Shown here: one piece after another, positions 14,009 to 15,343 of the stretch | Numbering within the stretch: position 1 is the first letter of the stretch | How the letters are laid out: every line of letters starts with the position of its first letter | Position numbers and translations under genes: made by a program | Source: an uncultured Bacilli bacterium | GTDB lineage: Bacteria > Bacillota_I > Bacilli_A > RF39 > UBA660 | Direction of reading: 5' to 3' | Assembly: GCA_934153655.1 (NCBI GenBank) | Contig: CAKPFH010000037.1 | Location: 1 to 15,343 of the forward strand | DNA: 15,343 nucleotides | The notes under the pieces: model-generated | The model's database searches: none | Seen by the model: the letters and a program-made list of their open reading frames with translations, nothing else | Told to the model about the DNA's origin: nothing

Positions 14009-14022
14009 AATTAAGCAAAAAA

Positions 14023-14064
14023 ATGATACTTAATAACATGATTAAGTTTACAGTTTATCTGTAA
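14023..14064 (+). CDS. Possible second leader peptide (13 residues), copy 2
   Basis: ATG 14023 encodes MILNNMIKFTVYL, identical to copy 1, ending at TAA 14062-14064 inside the terminator. The ribosome binding site AAAGGAA is 13 bases upstream and weak. Conservation may only reflect the hairpin. Confidence 0.2.
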   Translation: MILNNMIKFTVYL

Positions 14065-14083
14065 TTTTTAATCATGCTTTTTT
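14037..14083 (+). terminator. Conserved intrinsic terminator/attenuator before surface gene, copy 2
   Basis: CATGATTAA (14037-14045) pairs perfectly with TTAATCATG (14068-14076). The inner stem TACAG/CTGTA (14049-14053, 14059-14063) is identical to copy 1, and six T follow (14078-14083). The loop differs from copy 1 by one base while the stem is kept. Confidence 0.85.
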
Positions 14084-14109
14084 AGTTATGGTAAGGAGAA
14101 GGATAGTTT

Positions 14110-15343
14110 ATGAAAAACAAAAAAATAGTTTTAATTTTAAGCATAATTGCAGTTTTAGTTCTTACAATAGGTGTAACTTATGCTATTTATAATTATAGTA
14201 AAATAAGTATGAATTCAAGTTTAGTAGTTGGGGATATCTACATGCACTATAATGAAACTAATCAAATAAATATTACAAATGCAACTCCTATGAAAAAAGA
14301 AGATGCCATAAAAGATAGTTACACAGATAATGTTTTTAATTTTACTATAACTGGTAAAAATACTTCAAATAAAGATATTTACTATGCCATTAGTATAGTT
14401 GATGGAGATGAAATAGCAGGAAAAACAAGAATTAATCCAAAGGATATAGATGTTTATTTAAAAGAAGATGATAAGGTTGTAGTAGATGGACTACGTTATG
14501 AAGAGTGGAATAATACAAAAATTTGGATTTCAACAATACCTGCTAATACTAAAACTGAAAAGACAATTAATTATCAATTAAGAATTTGGGTAGATGATGG
14601 AGTAATAATAGGAAACGCCAGTGATGCAACCTATTCAATAGATGAGTGGAATAATAGTTACACAAGTGTTAAAATAAATGTAAATGGTAATTTAGATGCT
14701 ATGAATATGCCTTTAAAAGTTGAAAAAAGCAGTGTTGAAAATAATAAAAGTTTCTTTATTGCAACCATTTCAAACTATGATAATCCAGAAGAAAAAGGAC
14801 AAATTTTAGATACCATTGATAAGATGAATTTAACTATTAATAATACTAACAATAGTGTTTTATTTACATATAAAGATAGTTTAGGTAATGAAGATAATAC
14901 TAAAAAAGAAAGTTTAAATCTTGAATATGATTTTAACAAAAAAACAAGTGTTGAAGTTAAAGTTTATATGGAAAGCATTAATGATGCTAACCAAGAAACT
15001 GATGTAATTGTTAAATCAACTAAAAATGGTACTGAAAATTATAGTTTAGTTCAAAAAGTAGAAATTAAAGGTAACAATTTTTGCTTAAATAATGGATTTA
15101 CAAGACTTAATGACTGTTTACTTGTAAGTGATAATCAAAGTGAAAGTGTAGAAGTTGCTAAAACCGAGATTAGTAATAAAGGTTCAGTTAATTTAAATGA
15201 TACAGCCCCAAGTTATACTTATGTTGAAAATATTACTACAAATGTTAACAATGTTTATTTAGCAAGTGGTTATAAATTTTATTTTGGAGATTCCTATGAA
15301 TTTAACACTATAACTGGAACATTTAAAATATATAATAAAGATG
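14110..15343 (+). CDS. TasA-like surface protein, 3' end beyond the window
   Basis: At least 411 residues, open at the window edge. AAGGAG (14093-14098) supports ATG 14110. Residues 1-27 are an export segment ending VTYAIY, followed by NSSLVVGDIYMHY, matching the first surface protein (NSNLVVGDVYMHY) and the TasA/camelysin type. The first 200 or so residues align along their length with that protein (GKNTSNKDIYYAI, AGKTRI, NTKIWIST, YSIDEWNN). They then diverge: there are no leucine-rich repeats, and a second beta-rich region follows with a CLNNGFTRLNDCLLV cysteine pair at about 325-337. So two paralogs share an N-terminal module and differ in C-terminal domains. It lies behind leader copy 2. 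Its C-terminal anchoring cannot be seen. Confidence 0.85.
   Translation, partial: MKNKKIVLILSIIAVLVLTIGVTYAIYNYSKISMNSSLVVGDIYMHYNETNQINITNATPMKKEDAIKDSYTDNVFNFTITGKNTSNKDIYYAISIVDGDEIAGKTRINPKDIDVYLKEDDKVVVDGLRYEEWNNTKIWISTIPANTKTEKTINYQLRIWVDDGVIIGNASDATYSIDEWNNSYTSVKINVNGNLDAMNMPLKVEKSSVENNKSFFIATISNYDNPEEKGQILDTIDKMNLTINNTNNSVLFTYKDSLGNEDNTKKESLNLEYDFNKKTSVEVKVYMESINDANQETDVIVKSTKNGTENYSLVQKVEIKGNNFCLNNGFTRLNDCLLVSDNQSESVEVAKTEISNKGSVNLNDTAPSYTYVENITTNVNNVYLASGYKFYFGDSYEFNTITGTFKIYNKD

Larger units (their letters stand above)
13910..14109 (+). repeat. Leader cassette, copy 2 (complete)
   Basis: Contains in order leader ORF A with a ten-G run, a small hairpin, an intrinsic terminator and the ribosome binding site of a TasA-like gene. 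It aligns to 1-182 without frame-disrupting indels in ORF A: the only length change beside the G run is three bases. Both copies point the same way and flank 13.7 kb that includes the str operon. Confidence 0.9.

Noticed and set aside
1..14109. The two leader copies as ends of a mobile element or composite transposon
   Set aside because: The interval is mostly essential chromosomal genes, no transposase or integrase is present, and the repeats are gene leaders with regulatory structure.
1..15343. Mycoplasma genetic code (TGA as tryptophan)
   Set aside because: All tryptophans in the recognised proteins are TGG, and a sigma gene ends in TGA at its expected length.

Overview
The window looks like a chromosome segment of a very AT-rich, low-GC Gram-positive-type bacterium, probably an uncultured gut Bacillota/Mycoplasmatota relative. 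The evidence is Firmicutes-type ribosomal and elongation-factor sequences, strong AGGAGG-like ribosome binding sites, sigma-A type promoters with 17-base spacers, and AT-rich codon use. Tryptophan is TGG throughout and one gene ends in TGA, so the standard bacterial code fits and the mycoplasma code does not. No tRNA, rRNA, CRISPR array, insertion sequence or integrase was seen. Assignment below the phylum is inference.

Layout. (1) 1-1744: the 3' part of a leader cassette, then a TasA-like surface protein with a C-terminal leucine-rich repeat domain and a strong terminator. (2) 1745-2110: no protein gene. It holds a good promoter, a transcribed AT-rich stretch with hairpins and a double terminator, so it is a candidate small RNA. 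(3) 2115-3441: two overlapping sigma-70 family genes resembling SigE/SigK. (4) 3471-5805: two overlapping genes for membrane-anchored extracytoplasmic proteins, one with a duplicated domain and one phosphodiester-glycosidase (NAGPA-like). (5) 5824-7736: a 609-residue all-helical protein of unknown function behind a consensus promoter. (6) 7735-8118, minus strand: a small membrane protein sharing a bidirectional terminator with its neighbour. (7) 8202-12655: the str operon rpsL-rpsG-fusA-tuf. (8) 12667-13889: an exported coiled-coil M23 peptidase. (9) 13910-15343: a second leader cassette and a second TasA-like surface protein that runs off the window.

The most interesting signal is the leader cassette, present twice in the same orientation 13.92 kb apart, each time directly before a TasA-like surface protein. 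Each copy has a short ORF containing a run of ten G, then a small hairpin, then a conserved intrinsic terminator, then the ribosome binding site of the surface gene. The copies differ by 3 bases beside the G run, so the reading frame is kept. With the G run as written, the short ORF stops far upstream of the terminator. With one G fewer, the frame runs on and stops 3 bases before the terminator stem in both copies. This suggests, as inference, a slippage-controlled translational attenuator that switches surface proteins on and off.

The window combines housekeeping translation genes with cell-envelope functions: surface adhesin or matrix-like proteins, a wall hydrolase and membrane-anchored extracytoplasmic proteins. 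Several exported proteins carry paired cysteines. The ribosomal protein S12 also has unusual residues at two classical streptomycin-resistance positions.
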